A stretch of DNA of 64,000 nucleotides from Boesenbergia rotunda. Taxonomy: Eukaryota; Streptophyta; Magnoliopsida; Zingiberales; Zingiberaceae. The stretch spans positions 37,548-101,547 of the forward strand of contig JAGFNQ010007726.1 in the NCBI GenBank assembly GCA_024364735.1, written 5' to 3'. The translations under genes were made by a program, and so were the position numbers. This document shows positions 10,918 to 20,699 of this stretch, piece by piece. The notes beneath the pieces are model-generated. The model did no database searches. It worked only from the letters and a program-made list of their open reading frames with translations, and was not told the DNA's origin. Every line of letters starts with the position of its first letter. The stretch's first letter is position 1.

Positions 10918-11607
10918 ATAATCTTAGTTATCAATCTAAAATTATGAAAAAAAATTTTATTTAATTTGGATAATTAGTGATTCTCAAGTAATCATCAACG
11001 TCTGACACATCAGAAAAAGAGGCATGCAACTGGGAATTGAAAAACCTTGGAAAGGTGAAGATTTTCTTGATTCCGAAATTATGAAATTTTTCATTCCCAA
11101 ATATTCTTCAATATTTACTTTTTAAGATAAAATTATCCCTAATAAATAAGTATATTATAATTCATTATCGTAGCCGGTCGAGATCGATAGTCGGCGGCGA
11201 TTGGCGGCGACCGACGGCAACATCCTGTTGGCAGTCAGCGGCCGGTGACTGGCGGCCGGCAATCGATCGTCGGTGGTTAGCGGCCGATGACGATTTACTC
11301 TTTTAAAAATTAAAAAATATAATCATAGATCGTCGATCCGATGACTGATATAATTTTTTAAATTTAAATCGAGGGGGTAAACTAGTATAAAATATTATCT
11401 TTTTTATTTTTAATTTAGACAAACATACACTATTTTATATTAAACAAAAGGGTAATACGGTAAAATATTATATTAAATTGTATACTATTATCTCCAAACA
11501 AATAAACTTTTATTTAATTATCTAAATTGAATCATAAAATATTAAATTATATTTTATTTTTTATAATCTTGATTATGTAATTACTTAGTAATCATAACTA
11601 AGATTAT
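10918..11607. mobile_element. Candidate non-autonomous DNA transposon (weak)
   Basis: A perfect 14-bp inverted repeat (ATAATCTTAGTTAT at 10918-10931, its complement at 11594-11607) bounds about 690 bp. The AT-rich interior holds an abrupt GC-rich core (about 11170-11290) full of CGGCGGC/GGCCGG steps. No clear target duplication could be assigned, so borders and class are uncertain. Confidence 0.35.
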
Positions 11608-12425
11608 ACATCTCAACTTTATCCAAACATATGCTTATAGTATTGTACCAACTACTATCATAATTAATACAACATTAATAGATGCTAAAAAAATTTTAAA
11701 GTGATTTTAACCATGTTAAAATAATTTTGATGGAGTTTAAATAATTTTAAGTAAGTTAATAAAAAATATTTTAATATAATAACACTCTTAATATAATAAT
11801 TTTGATTAGAGTGAAACAATTTAATTTTTCGTATTGTAGTAGTAGTATATTGTAACTATTATATATTATAACAATTACTCCATAGCTATTACAATAATAT
11901 TAAATAAAAAAAATAATGAACCCGGCAGCAGATAAATTAAACCTGAAGTGATCAACCCGGCCCTACAAAAATTTTTTACCGATTACCAGAGTAAATTGTA
12001 CAATAATATTAAATAAATAATATAGTTGGACATCATTTAATGATTTTTATAAAAGATTTTTTTTTTAAATATAGGATATTCTTCCCTTTTACGGAGTGGT
12101 GGCATCATATAACACTACTTTTTTAAAACCCTCTTGCTATTCATATATTATAATTTTAAATTCTAAACAGTATATAGGAATGCAACAGAAGATGATTTTT
12201 ATTTTTACCAAATACTGCTATGCATTCATGACGAAGACATCAAATCGTTTGCTACAACTTACATAAACCAGCTAGGATAAATCCCTTCTCGGTGAAGTGT
12301 CACTCTATCGGTCGTGTTCTCATGCGTAACAGAGGAGTAAACTCGTAACTAGTCAGAAGCGCAGCGCGCCATCTGGACTCAATTTCATCTCTGGGCAATT
12401 TATAGCTTGAATCAACTGAAAGGAA
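11608..12425. other. AT-rich non-coding DNA next to a hAT-like element
   Basis: Mostly low-complexity sequence without a supported gene. On the minus strand 12300-12425 is open and continues in frame beyond the hAT-like insertion (see findings). No protein family was recognised. Confidence 0.4.
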
Positions 12426-12922
12426 TTCGTATATAGAGCTGTCAAACGGGTCAATTTGTGACGGGATGGGTCGGTCCATGTCGGGCCAGTCATTTGGCGG
12501 GGCGAGACGGGTCAATCCGTCATCTAGGCGGGTTGAAAAATCTCCAACCCAACCCAACCCAATCCTAGGTGGGCCGTGGGTTAGGCGGGTCAACCCGCGG
12601 ACCCATCAAAATATTTTTAAAAATTAAAAAAATTTAAAAAAATTCATATATTAAGATTTCATGAATTAAATATGTTAAGAAATATATTTTTTAAATATAA
12701 ATGGATACAAACGAGTACTCACATTATTAAAAATATTATTTTCTATTTCAAAATAATAATAAAGAAAGATAATAAATTGTCATAAAACTTAACTAACATG
12801 TGATTCTCAACCCGCGGGTCAACCCATGCCCGTCGCGGGCCTAGGCGGGTTGGCCCGTGACGGGCTTAGGTTGCTTAAATTTTAACCCAATCCGCTTAAA
12901 TTGATTGACGGGGCGGGTATAT

Positions 12923-13150
12923 ATGTAGCGATCTCGGCCTCTATGGTCCCCGCAGGCAACCCTCTAGGCCCGAGACCCTACGGGTCTTCCCACTCCTGGC
13001 AGTGGATTTTTGTCTTTCCCAGGATTCGAACCTTAGACCTCCAGGGTAAGTACTAAAGTTCCTGAATCCTGGTATCAATTGAGCTAGACCCGTAGGGTCT
13101 CGGGCCTAGAGGGTTGCCTGCGGGGACCATAGAGGCCGAGATCGCTACAT
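12923..13150. repeat. Perfect fold-back unit enclosing a tRNA-like sequence
   Basis: Two 62-bp arms (12923-12984 and 13089-13150) are perfect reverse complements. The 104-base centre holds, on the minus strand, a tRNA-like A box (TAGCTCAATTGA, 13075-13086) and a B box (GTTCGAATCC, 13022-13031). The arms start ATGTAGCGATCTCGG. Identical arms imply either a very recent event or gene conversion. A possible assembly inversion should be kept in mind. Confidence 0.85.
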
Positions 13151-13645
13151 AAAAAGGCGCCTTTTTATGTAGCGGCCAAGATTCAGAAACTTTAGTACTT
13201 AGCCTGGAGGTCTAGAGTTCGAATCCTGGGGAAGGCAAAAACCCACTGCCAGGGGTGGGAAGACCGTAGGGTCGTCGGCCTAGAGGGTTGCTTAGCTCAA
13301 TTGGTACCAGGATTCAGGAACTTTAGTACTTACCCTGGAGGTCTAAAGTTCGAATCCTGGGAAAGGCAAAAATCCACTGCCAGGAGTGGGAAGACCCGTA
13401 GGGTCTCGGGCCTAGAGGGTTGCCTGCGGGGACCATAGAGGCGGAGATCGCTACATAAAAAGACGCCTTTTTATGTAGCGGCCAGGACTCAGGAACTTTA
13501 GTACTTAGCTTGGAGGTCTAGAGTTCGAATCCTGGGGAAGGCAAAAACCCACTGCCAGGGGGGAAGACCGTAGAGTCGTCAGCCTAGAGGGTTGCCTGCG
13601 GGGACCATAGAGGCGGGGCCGCTACATAAAAAGGCGCCTTTTTAT
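13147..13645 (+). repeat. Tandem run of tRNA-like SINE fragments separated by palindromes
   Basis: A 24-bp perfect palindrome (13147-13170, ACATAAAAAGGC and complement) joins this run to the fold-back before it, and near copies sit at 13453-13476 and about 13624-13643. Between them are three plus-strand copies of one sequence with B box GTTCGAATCC (13217-13226, 13348-13357, 13523-13532), each followed by GGCAAAAA-YCCACTGCCAGG. Only the middle copy keeps the A box (TAGCTCAATTGG, 13293-13304). Confidence 0.75.
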
Positions 13646-14032
13646 TATAACGACCCGACCCCTTGGCCCCTTGGGCGGCCCAACTGGCGGCCCACTTGGC
13701 GGCCCTCGGCCCCTTGGGCGATCAAATCTCATTTGACGGTCGTTACTCACAAGTACTTCCCACCCCTGACCAGTGGATTTTTATCTTCCTCAGGATTCGA
13801 ACTCTAGACCTCCAGGCTATGTACTAAAGTTTATGAATCCTGATATAGCTCAATTGGTATCAGGATTCATAAACTTTAGTACTTAGCCTGGAGGTCTAGA
13901 GTTCGAATCCTGAGGAAGGTAAAAATTCACTGGCCAGGAGTGGGAAGTACTTATGAGTAACGACCGCCCAAGAGGCCGCCAAGTGGGCCGCCAGTTGAGC
14001 CGCCCAAGGGGCCAAGGGGCCGGGTCGTTACA
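13646..14032. repeat. Long imperfect hairpin with TATAACGACCC/GGGTCGTTACA ends
   Basis: Left and right halves are inverted copies meeting near 13846. Each half contains the tRNA-like block: minus B box 13793-13802, plus A box 13846-13857, plus B box 13901-13910. Outside it are GGCCCCTTGGGCGGCC blocks. An asymmetric stretch (about 13706-13735) occurs only in the left arm. Its termini resemble those of solo LTR U (TGTAACGACC). Confidence 0.75.
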
Positions 14033-14079
14033 GGATCAATCCGACGGGTCCAACCCAAATTGACAAGTCTATCCATATA

Positions 14080-15000
14080 GATACAAACATTATGAATGCT
14101 CGGTAGTGCATATTGATCAATTCTATATCTAATTGCCAACAACTCAACCACCGTCATTCATCACAAATATCGAATAACCTCAGCCTCAGGGTTAGGGAGA
14201 ATAGAGGATGACCTAGAATTTTATTATAACTCATAAATAGTAGAAAATGACGATATAAAATCACAAGGTTATTTTATTCTGATCCTGGGATGGACAGTTA
14301 ATTAGCGCATAATGGTAACACCATTATGAAGTCTGAGGATTAAATCTCGATTAGTAGCCGAGTGTCTATCCTCTCCTATACGTTATTCAATTGCTTCTGT
14401 ATTAGTTTGGGAGCAAGTTGACGGAGAGCCTGGGTGACCGAATCGCCTGCCCCTATGTGCACTTTGTTCTTATGGAACGAACAAAAAGGTAAAATAACAT
14501 GGTGGCAAGATTACAAATAAAAGAAAATTACTAAATAAAAGGATAAGATATTATGTTGTTATATGGACATCCAATGGGAGAACATGAGTAAAATTTAAAT
14601 ATCAAATGTGTATTTTTTTTCCAAAGTAGGTTTTAGAAAATTAGTTTTTTGTGGTTGTGTTTCTTTGCACCTTTTATGCTTTCCATAAAGAATGTTTAAA
14701 ATCTATTTATTACTCATTGTCAAGAGAATTTTAAAATTGAGATAACGAAGTAAGTATGATGATGAACTTAGAATGAGTATCTATGTATCTTTAGGAATGA
14801 CATCGAGCTCGGAGCTTGTCCTACAAACCTTATGATGATATATAGTTTAAATTCTAGGTAAAGGGTTGTTGCCAAGAAATCTTAGTTATTTAAAGCTTAA
14901 TTAGCACTTAAGCATGTTTGTGTCGAGTTCTATTGGTTTAAGACTTGAATAAATGCAATACTAAGTGCATAAGGTCTACCTAACCTTTTTTGTAACTCAA
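14080..15000. other. Non-coding DNA, nothing recognised
   Basis: Mixed-composition sequence with short open frames only. No RNA gene, repeat family or coding domain could be supported here. Confidence 0.4.
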
Positions 15001-15009
15001 CTTAACTTT

Positions 15010-15453
15010 GAAGTTTAACCGATCATCGACTTTGGTTGGTCAATCAAACTATCACGAATATGACCGTTGGGATTTGATTTAAAAGCATTTGGGTTTGTTT
15101 TTGAAGGAAAACAACAATTCTATTATAAACATCAGGATCTTTTTATAGTTACTTTACTAATCTTTTTCTCCGTTTAATGCTTCAATGATCCTGATTCCAA
15201 TCACAATGGAATGAGATCAATATCCACAATCCAAATGTTTATTGATGCTCTTTTTATGATCTACCCAAGAATGGAGTCACTGTTTTAGTTTTTCCAACCG
15301 TAGAAGAAACAAAGGAACTACTCCCTTTTTATTACTCATCATTGCAGTTATCTTGGATAAGGTAACTACTCCCTCCAATAGATACTTTTGAATTCTTGGG
15401 TTGGGCCTGGGTTAGGCCAGTCCTCATGGGTCACCCAACCCATATTTCTTACA
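15010..15453 (-). repeat. Probable copia 3' LTR fragment (family R)
   Basis: On the minus strand a purine tract (CATGAGTGGGAGA, complement of about 15454-15466) is followed by TGTAAGAAATATGGGTTGGG, the look of a copia PPT-LTR junction. The far end of the LTR could not be placed. The stretch 15454-16167 to its right would be internal sequence of the same element but shows no coding domain. Confidence 0.35.
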
Positions 15454-16172
15454 TCTCCCACTCATGCATGAGAGCTAGACTTCTTAGATAGATCATTATC
15501 ATACATCACCAATTTCATACAAGTAAATGGATCGTGTGACCAATGAGCATGTTAAATTAGAGCTCATAGTCATACACTTGTTAAGGATATATAACAACTC
15601 ATTTCAATGTATTCATGAGGATATTTTACTTATTAACTCTAGATTTATTTTACTACACTAATCAACGTATCTCTTGTCACAAAATATAATAAGAGCATAC
15701 TTGATTCAAAATGTATTCACAATTATATTTCAACAACTACGTTAAACATAATTACCTGGCTGTGAAAGCAAGTGTCAAAAAATAAATATTTCTTTCCCAC
15801 TAAAATCTTTCTATCTTTATTTTAGCTGCTTTCTTCGACATGTACCATATTGCCGAATCAATCATAGCAATTGGTAGCATGCTAAAGTAGCATCACTAAA
15901 ATAAAATTAAAAGAAACAGTTGAAAGTCTTAAGGGTCTAGGATTAGGTTTGTATATATAAACCTATGGATCTCACACAATGAGCTGGGACTTATCTATTC
16001 ATTTTCTAAATGGTCATTTTTGGCTCACGTGATATGAAACACGTGCTACCATGTGTTTCTTTCTCTTTGGAAGCGTATGTCATAATTAAATATTCACATC
16101 GTACAAATCTTAGTCCAAGCATGACTAACACTTAACTTGAGTTTTCTCCTTGTTTATCCTCCAATATGTATC

Positions 16173-17132
16173 TGTTGGATCATGGTCGACCGGCAAGAGG
16201 GGGCTGAATTGCTTCTGAAAAAATATAATAAATCTTTTGTCTAACTTTGATAACGATATTTGTTAGTCCAAGCAGAAATAATAAACATAAATAAATAAAT
16301 CAAACTGAAAGAGAGAGACAATCTGATTTACTTGGTTTGCTACCGGGGAGGTTGCTAATCTAAGGCTGAATACGACTCGATTCTCCTGAATATATCTCCT
16401 TTGGGCGGAGAAGCCTTTTACACGCGGAAAGCTCAGAAAAAGAAAGAAAAACTATTCTAAACTCGTTTGCTAATGCTTGGAATGGAATAAATGAAACAAA
16501 CTGAGCTTCAAGGGGTCTATTTATAGCCCCGGTGAAATATATCCGTTTGCTAACATGGCGAATATTGGGCGCCCGAGAGGTCTTGGGCGCCTGACACGTG
16601 ACCTGAGGCTTTATCCAAAGTCAATGGTCACAAACGGCTGGAATTTGCCTTCTTGGGCGCCTGATAGCACACAGACGCCTGAGTTGTTCAGGCGCCTAGT
16701 GGTCAGGCACCCAAACTCCCAGGCGCCCGTAAGCTTACGGGCACCCAATAGTGACTTTGGTCAACCAATGCTGACCAGTCTCCGGCTTGACTTGCTTCGT
16801 CTTCTTGGGTGATTTCTGGCTGACCAGAGTTAGGCTCTCCCGAACCCAATTCCGGCCTTTCGTCCCTCGAGCGTCATTCCTCCCGGCTTCTCATCCCTCG
16901 GACACCGCACACGTCCTTCTTGCTCCACCGGTGTACTCTTCCGTAGAGCTCCGCGTCCCTCGGATGCACCGAGCCCGTCGACTCCCTTTCCGTGTCATCC
17001 TTCTCGACCGCTGCGTCTTCTGCTCGACTTCTTGCGCTCCTAAGTTCCTATACACTTAGACATAGGGATTAAACACACTAGGACTTAACTTAAATCGGTT
17101 GATCACATCAAAACCAACCAGGGGTACTTATA
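16173..17132 (-). repeat. 3' LTR of element S
   Basis: Read on the minus strand it runs from TATAAGTACCCC (first base pair of the LTR decayed from TG) to GATCCAACA. A minus-strand TATA box (CTATAAATAG, about 16516-16525) lies below a block of paired GGCGCC palindromes (16567, 16585, 16655, 16673, 16721, 16739). The adjoining PPT is at 17133-17146 (AGAAAGGGGGAGAT on the minus strand). Confidence 0.8.
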
Positions 17133-17149
17133 ATCTCCCCCTTTCTAAT

Positions 17150-17957
17150 GTGCATTAACCTGAGTTAAGTTAGGGTAAACAAAATAAAAATACATGCATA
17201 AATGTGCAACAGTGTAAGTTCTAAAAAAAAATGAAATTTAGAATTTCAGAGTCTTCCCCTTAACTTAACACTACTTCTCCCCCTTTGATCACACAAAAAA
17301 ACATAAATAGTTAGGAAAAAAATGTCAAAGTTTAAAATCATTTTTCAAAAGCAGTTATCCATAATTTTTTGTTTAAAATCATCTTAAAAGTAATTTTTTT
17401 TCATGAATTGATAGAACCCAAAAAAGCTTTAAACTTATTTTTCAGAAGCAGTTATAAAAAAACATAAGATAATGCAAAAAAAAATCAATAGTTTAAAATA
17501 TTTTTTGAAATCTAATATAAATTTTTACCAATAGGATTTATCAAAAATTTAGATGGAATATCTAATTTGGATATTTTTACAATTTGACCCCTGTGATATC
17601 TAAAAAATCAATTGATTTTTTCATAATATTCATTTTTTAAATTTTGTAAACATTTTCAACATGAATAATTATTTTTCAAATTTTCAAGTTGATTTTTCAA
17701 ATTTTCATTATCAAATTTTATTTTATCAAACATTTCTATTGGACAAGAAAAAGATAATTATTTTTTCAAATCTTTATTTTTATTTTTAATTATTTTGGGC
17801 ATGAATTTTATTTTTATTTTCAAATCCAAAGTTATGCACTAGTAAATAATTTTCATTAATTTTAGCATGCATGATGGGTAATTAACATGATTCTTAAAAT
17901 GCAAGGAAGAACTTGAAATTGAATTACATTTTGGCTTAAGGTTAGAAGTTACCTTCC
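17150..17957. other. AT-rich internal sequence between copia gag and the S PPT
   Basis: Mostly T/A-rich DNA with two further purine-tract-like strings (near 17277 CTCCCCCTTTGATCACAC). Such AT-rich 3' internal sequence is common in SIRE-type elements. No coding domain was seen. Confidence 0.45.
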
Positions 17958-18830
17958 TTACCTTTGGAGTTCCTCCTTGATGTGGGCTTCCTTTCTTCTT
18001 TCTTTCTTCTTTCTTTCTTCTTTCTCCCATATCCTCAAGCGCTCCATTTTCTTTAGCTCACTTTTTCTAGGACACTTGGTGTGAAAGTGCCCCATCTCTC
18101 CACATGTAAAGCATCGAATTTTCTTTCTTTTCTCGTGGGCTTCTCCAATCCTACACTTCATATTAGATTTAAATGGAATTGAAGTTGATTTAGATTGTAC
18201 CTCCTTTTTACCTTTCGGACACTTATCCTTGTAGTGCCCCTTTTCGTTGCAACCAAAGCATGTGATGTGCTTTTTCGATTTAGCTTTGGTGGAGGTGGAA
18301 GTCTTTTCTTGCTCTTGTGGGGATGAGGGTCTCTCCTCCCCCTCAACCTTTGATATTGATACTTCTTCTTCTTCTGATGAGATGGATCCTTTTTCACTTG
18401 ATTCCTCTACATCATTTGATGATTCTCCTTCCCTTTGGTCTTCTTGGACACTTGAGCTTATTTCTTTGGGTTCTTCTACTAGTTGCACTTGTGTAGGGTT
18501 CTTGTGAAGTTCTTCTAGTTTGCTCCATAACTCGTGCGCACTTTTATACTCTCCTACACAACTCAATATATTTTTAGGCAAAATATCAATCAAAATATTG
18601 ATTACCTTTGCGGTTGCCCTAGATTGCTCTTGTCGTTCATTTGTCCAGTATCTAGGGCGGAGCTTCTTTCCATGCTTGTCCTTAGGGTTCTCAAATGGCT
18701 CTTCTATCACCATTACGCACTTCCAATCCATGCCGAGCCACATCTTCATTCTAGCTCTCCAATACTCAAAATCTTCATGCTCGTATGGTGGTGATGAGTT
18801 TATATCGTCCCCTAGCTTATCCTCCATCAT
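17958..18830 (-). CDS. gag polyprotein of copia element C (290 aa, two zinc knuckles)
   Basis: An uninterrupted minus-strand ORF starts MMEDKLGDDINSSPPYEHED, with the copia gag hallmark FEYWRARMKMWLG at about residues 21-33. A UBN2-like helical core ends in KSAHELWSKLEELH. A Ser/Glu-rich linker follows, then two CCHC knuckles (CFGCNEKGHYKDKC near 194, CFTCGEMGHFHTKC near 240) and a Lys/Glu/Arg-rich tail. Gag packages element RNA into cytoplasmic particles. The ORF lies just downstream of the C primer-binding site (18886-18897), which fixes its owner. No protease, integrase or RT follows, so the element is non-autonomous. Confidence 0.85.
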   Translation of the reverse strand: MMEDKLGDDINSSPPYEHEDFEYWRARMKMWLGMDWKCVMVIEEPFENPKDKHGKKLRPRYWTNERQEQSRATAKVINILIDILPKNILSCVGEYKSAHELWSKLEELHKNPTQVQLVEEPKEISSSVQEDQREGESSNDVEESSEKGSISSEEEEVSISKVEGEERPSSPQEQEKTSTSTKAKSKKHITCFGCNEKGHYKDKCPKGKKEVQSKSTSIPFKSNMKCRIGEAHEKRKKIRCFTCGEMGHFHTKCPRKSELKKMERLRIWEKEERKKKERRKEAHIKEELQR

Positions 18831-18885
18831 TCCCTCTAGCTTTGCTTTGCTCCCTTGGCGGTTATTCCAATCAAGAGCGGTCCTA

Positions 18886-18897
18886 GCTCTGATACCA
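18886..18897 (-). promoter_or_regulatory. Primer-binding site of element C
   Basis: The minus strand reads TGGTATCAGAGC, the standard copia PBS for initiator tRNA-Met, two bases after the LTR end (CCTACA). Confidence 0.9.
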
Positions 18898-18899
18898 AC

Positions 18900-19885
18900 T
18901 GTAGGATCGAATACGTCCGCTAGAGGGGGGTGAATAGCGTTTCATCGTTGTTTTCTCTACAAAGATATTAGCGCAAGCGAAATATACAATAAGACAATAA
19001 AAACAATACTAACCAATGCTAACAACGAAGATTTACTTGGTATCCACCTCGGCCGGGTGACTAATCCAAGAATCCGTCAGTGGATCACTCCCCGGATAAC
19101 CCCCGGCTAGCTCTCGTCGCTCCTTGTGGGTGGAGAAACCTCACCACAATACCTTGAGAACCTCTAAGCACAAAGGCTACTGTTTGGCCCTTAACCAAGA
19201 CCAAACTCATCAAAGATTTTAGCCACCACGAAGTCCTCTTTAAATATGACTCGGGTTGAAACCCTCGCTAGCAGTTGACTGCTCCCAAGGCAGTCGACTG
19301 CCCCACTCGGAATTCGACCGTTGACAGTCCCAACGTTCGAATCCAGCTGTACACCAGTCGACGGCTCCCAGGGCAGTCGACTGGTCCAGTGGCCAGACCC
19401 TTTCTGTGAGTTTTACCAGTCGACTGCCCAACTCACCCACCTAGGGTTTCCCTCCCTGAGTACACTTCTCTCAACACTCAGACCCTAGGACTTTCCTGAG
19501 TACAATCACACAACACTCGTACCCTCACGACTCGACTGACTCCTCCTCCGCAGCCTCGATTGTTGCCTTCGCGCCCTCTTCATCTTCGGCTCCCGTCCCT
19601 CGGATGCACGCAAGCCTCCAGCTTGCCTCCATGCCATCCTTCACGAATGCCTTGAAGTCCGCACCCATCAGCTCATCGCCCCTACTGTCCAAAAGTCCCT
19701 CGGATGCACACGCAAGCCTCCATCTTGCCTCCATGCCATCCTTCACGTACCGAGGCCGTCCAGTCAAGTCCATATGTGTAACTTGTACAACCTGCACACT
19801 CAACGTACACATATAAGAACACAAGGGTAAACCTAACTTAAACTCTTTGTCCAAACATCAAAATACTTGGTCACTCCAGACCACA
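18900..19885 (-). repeat. 5' LTR of copia element C
   Basis: Plus-strand ends TGTAGGATCG and CCAGACCACA, about 986 bp. It is followed by TATTG and then gag sequence of S, so C is nested in S. The matching 3' LTR was not found, so C lost its right half. The U3 holds paired AGTCGACT-type palindromes (19273/19292 and 19356/19375). A direct duplication with GTCCCTCGGATGCAC (near 19590 and 19685) lies further from the PBS. Confidence 0.8.
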
Positions 19886-19961
19886 TATTGCCTCAACAGG
19901 GAGTATGGTCAACAGATGATATTTTTCTTTTCAGTTTACCACGAAGTCAGCCTGTTCCTTT

Positions 19962-20132
19962 TTAGTCCACAGGCTTCCTCCTTGGGTTTATTTTCGGCGT
20001 CCTTTGGAGTTGCAAAACCATTTTCATTATTAAAAGTAATTCAAAATCAATTTTGAAAAAAATTTGCATTTTGCATTTCCAGCTCGCGAACTCCCCCTCG
20101 AACTTGGGTGGGTAGATAACTGGTCTGACCAT
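19962..20132 (-). pseudogene. N-terminal gag fragment of element S
   Basis: The minus frame MVRPVIYPPKFEGEFASWKC begins shortly after the S PBS and matches the start of SIRE-type gag (F-x-G-E-x-F-x-x-W-K). It hits a stop after 56 codons and then reaches the C insertion. Confidence 0.7.
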
Positions 20133-20177
20133 TTTGTAGTTGCTTTAGACGGCGGTTAGTCCTTTTAGAGTGTCTTG

Positions 20178-20189
20178 GCTCTGATACCA
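20178..20189 (-). promoter_or_regulatory. Primer-binding site of element S
   Basis: TGGTATCAGAGC on the minus strand, two bases from the LTR end at 20192. Confidence 0.9.
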
Positions 20190-20191
20190 CT

Positions 20192-20699
20192 TGTTGGATC
20201 ATGGTCGACCGACAAGAGGGGGGTTTAATTTCCCTTGAAAAAATATAATAAATCACTTGTCTAACTTTGATAATGATATTTGTTAGTCCAAGCAGAAATA
20301 ATAAACATAAATAAATAAAGCAAATTGAAAGAGAGAGATAATCTGATTTACTTGGTTTGCAACCGGGGAGGTTGCTAATCCAAGGCTGAATACGGCTCGA
20401 TTCTCCTTAATATATCTCCTTTCGGTGGAAAAGCCTCTTACACGTGGAAAGCTCAGAGAAAGAAAGAAAAACTATTCTAAACTCATTTGCTAATGCTTGG
20501 AATGCAATGAATGAACCAAACTGAGCTTCAGGGGTCTATTTATAGCTCCGATGAAATATATCCGTTTGCTGACGTGGAGGATATTGGGCACCCGAGAGGT
20601 CTTGGGCACCTGACACGTGGCCCGAGGCTTTATCCAAAGCCAACAGTCACAATCGGCTGGAATTTGCCTTCTTGGGCGCCTGATAGCACACAGGCGCCT
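20192..20699 (-). repeat. 5' LTR of element S (truncated)
   Basis: It aligns closely with 16173-16680 of the other LTR and then breaks off inside a GGCGCCT palindrome, where a Z-family LTR starts with TGTTGGGTCC. The remainder of this LTR was not found on the far side. Confidence 0.8.

Larger units (their letters stand above)
12434..14071. mobile_element. hAT-like DNA transposon remnant with nested inserts
   Basis: The left end TAGAGCTGTCAAACGGGTCA and the right end TTGACAAGTCTA form imperfect terminal inverted repeats. The flanks TTCGTATA (12426-12433) and TCCATATA (14072-14079) agree at 6 of 8 bases, the 8-bp size expected for hAT. The subterminal sequence is rich in GGGTCAACCCGC and GGCGGGTT blocks on both sides (12440-12600, 12810-12915, 14035-14055), usual for hAT MITEs in plants. 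No transposase is present. The interval 12923-14032 is occupied by fold-back repeats. Confidence 0.6.
16173..20699 (-). mobile_element. SIRE-like copia element S (minus strand, truncated)
   Basis: Two LTR copies share the TGTTGGATCATGGTCGACC end: a full 3' LTR at 16173-17132 and a 5' LTR at 20192-20699. The latter stops abruptly where a Z-family LTR begins. A PBS complementary to initiator tRNA-Met adjoins the 5' LTR and a PPT adjoins the 3' LTR. Inside, only the first 56 codons of gag survive (19962-20132), because element C and deletions occupy the rest. No pol is left. Confidence 0.8.

Noticed and set aside
13288..13395. tRNA gene (A box TAGCTCAATTGG, B box GTTCGAATCC)
   Set aside because: No acceptor stem or proper anticodon arm can be folded and several similar copies lie side by side. 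It is a tRNA-derived repeat.
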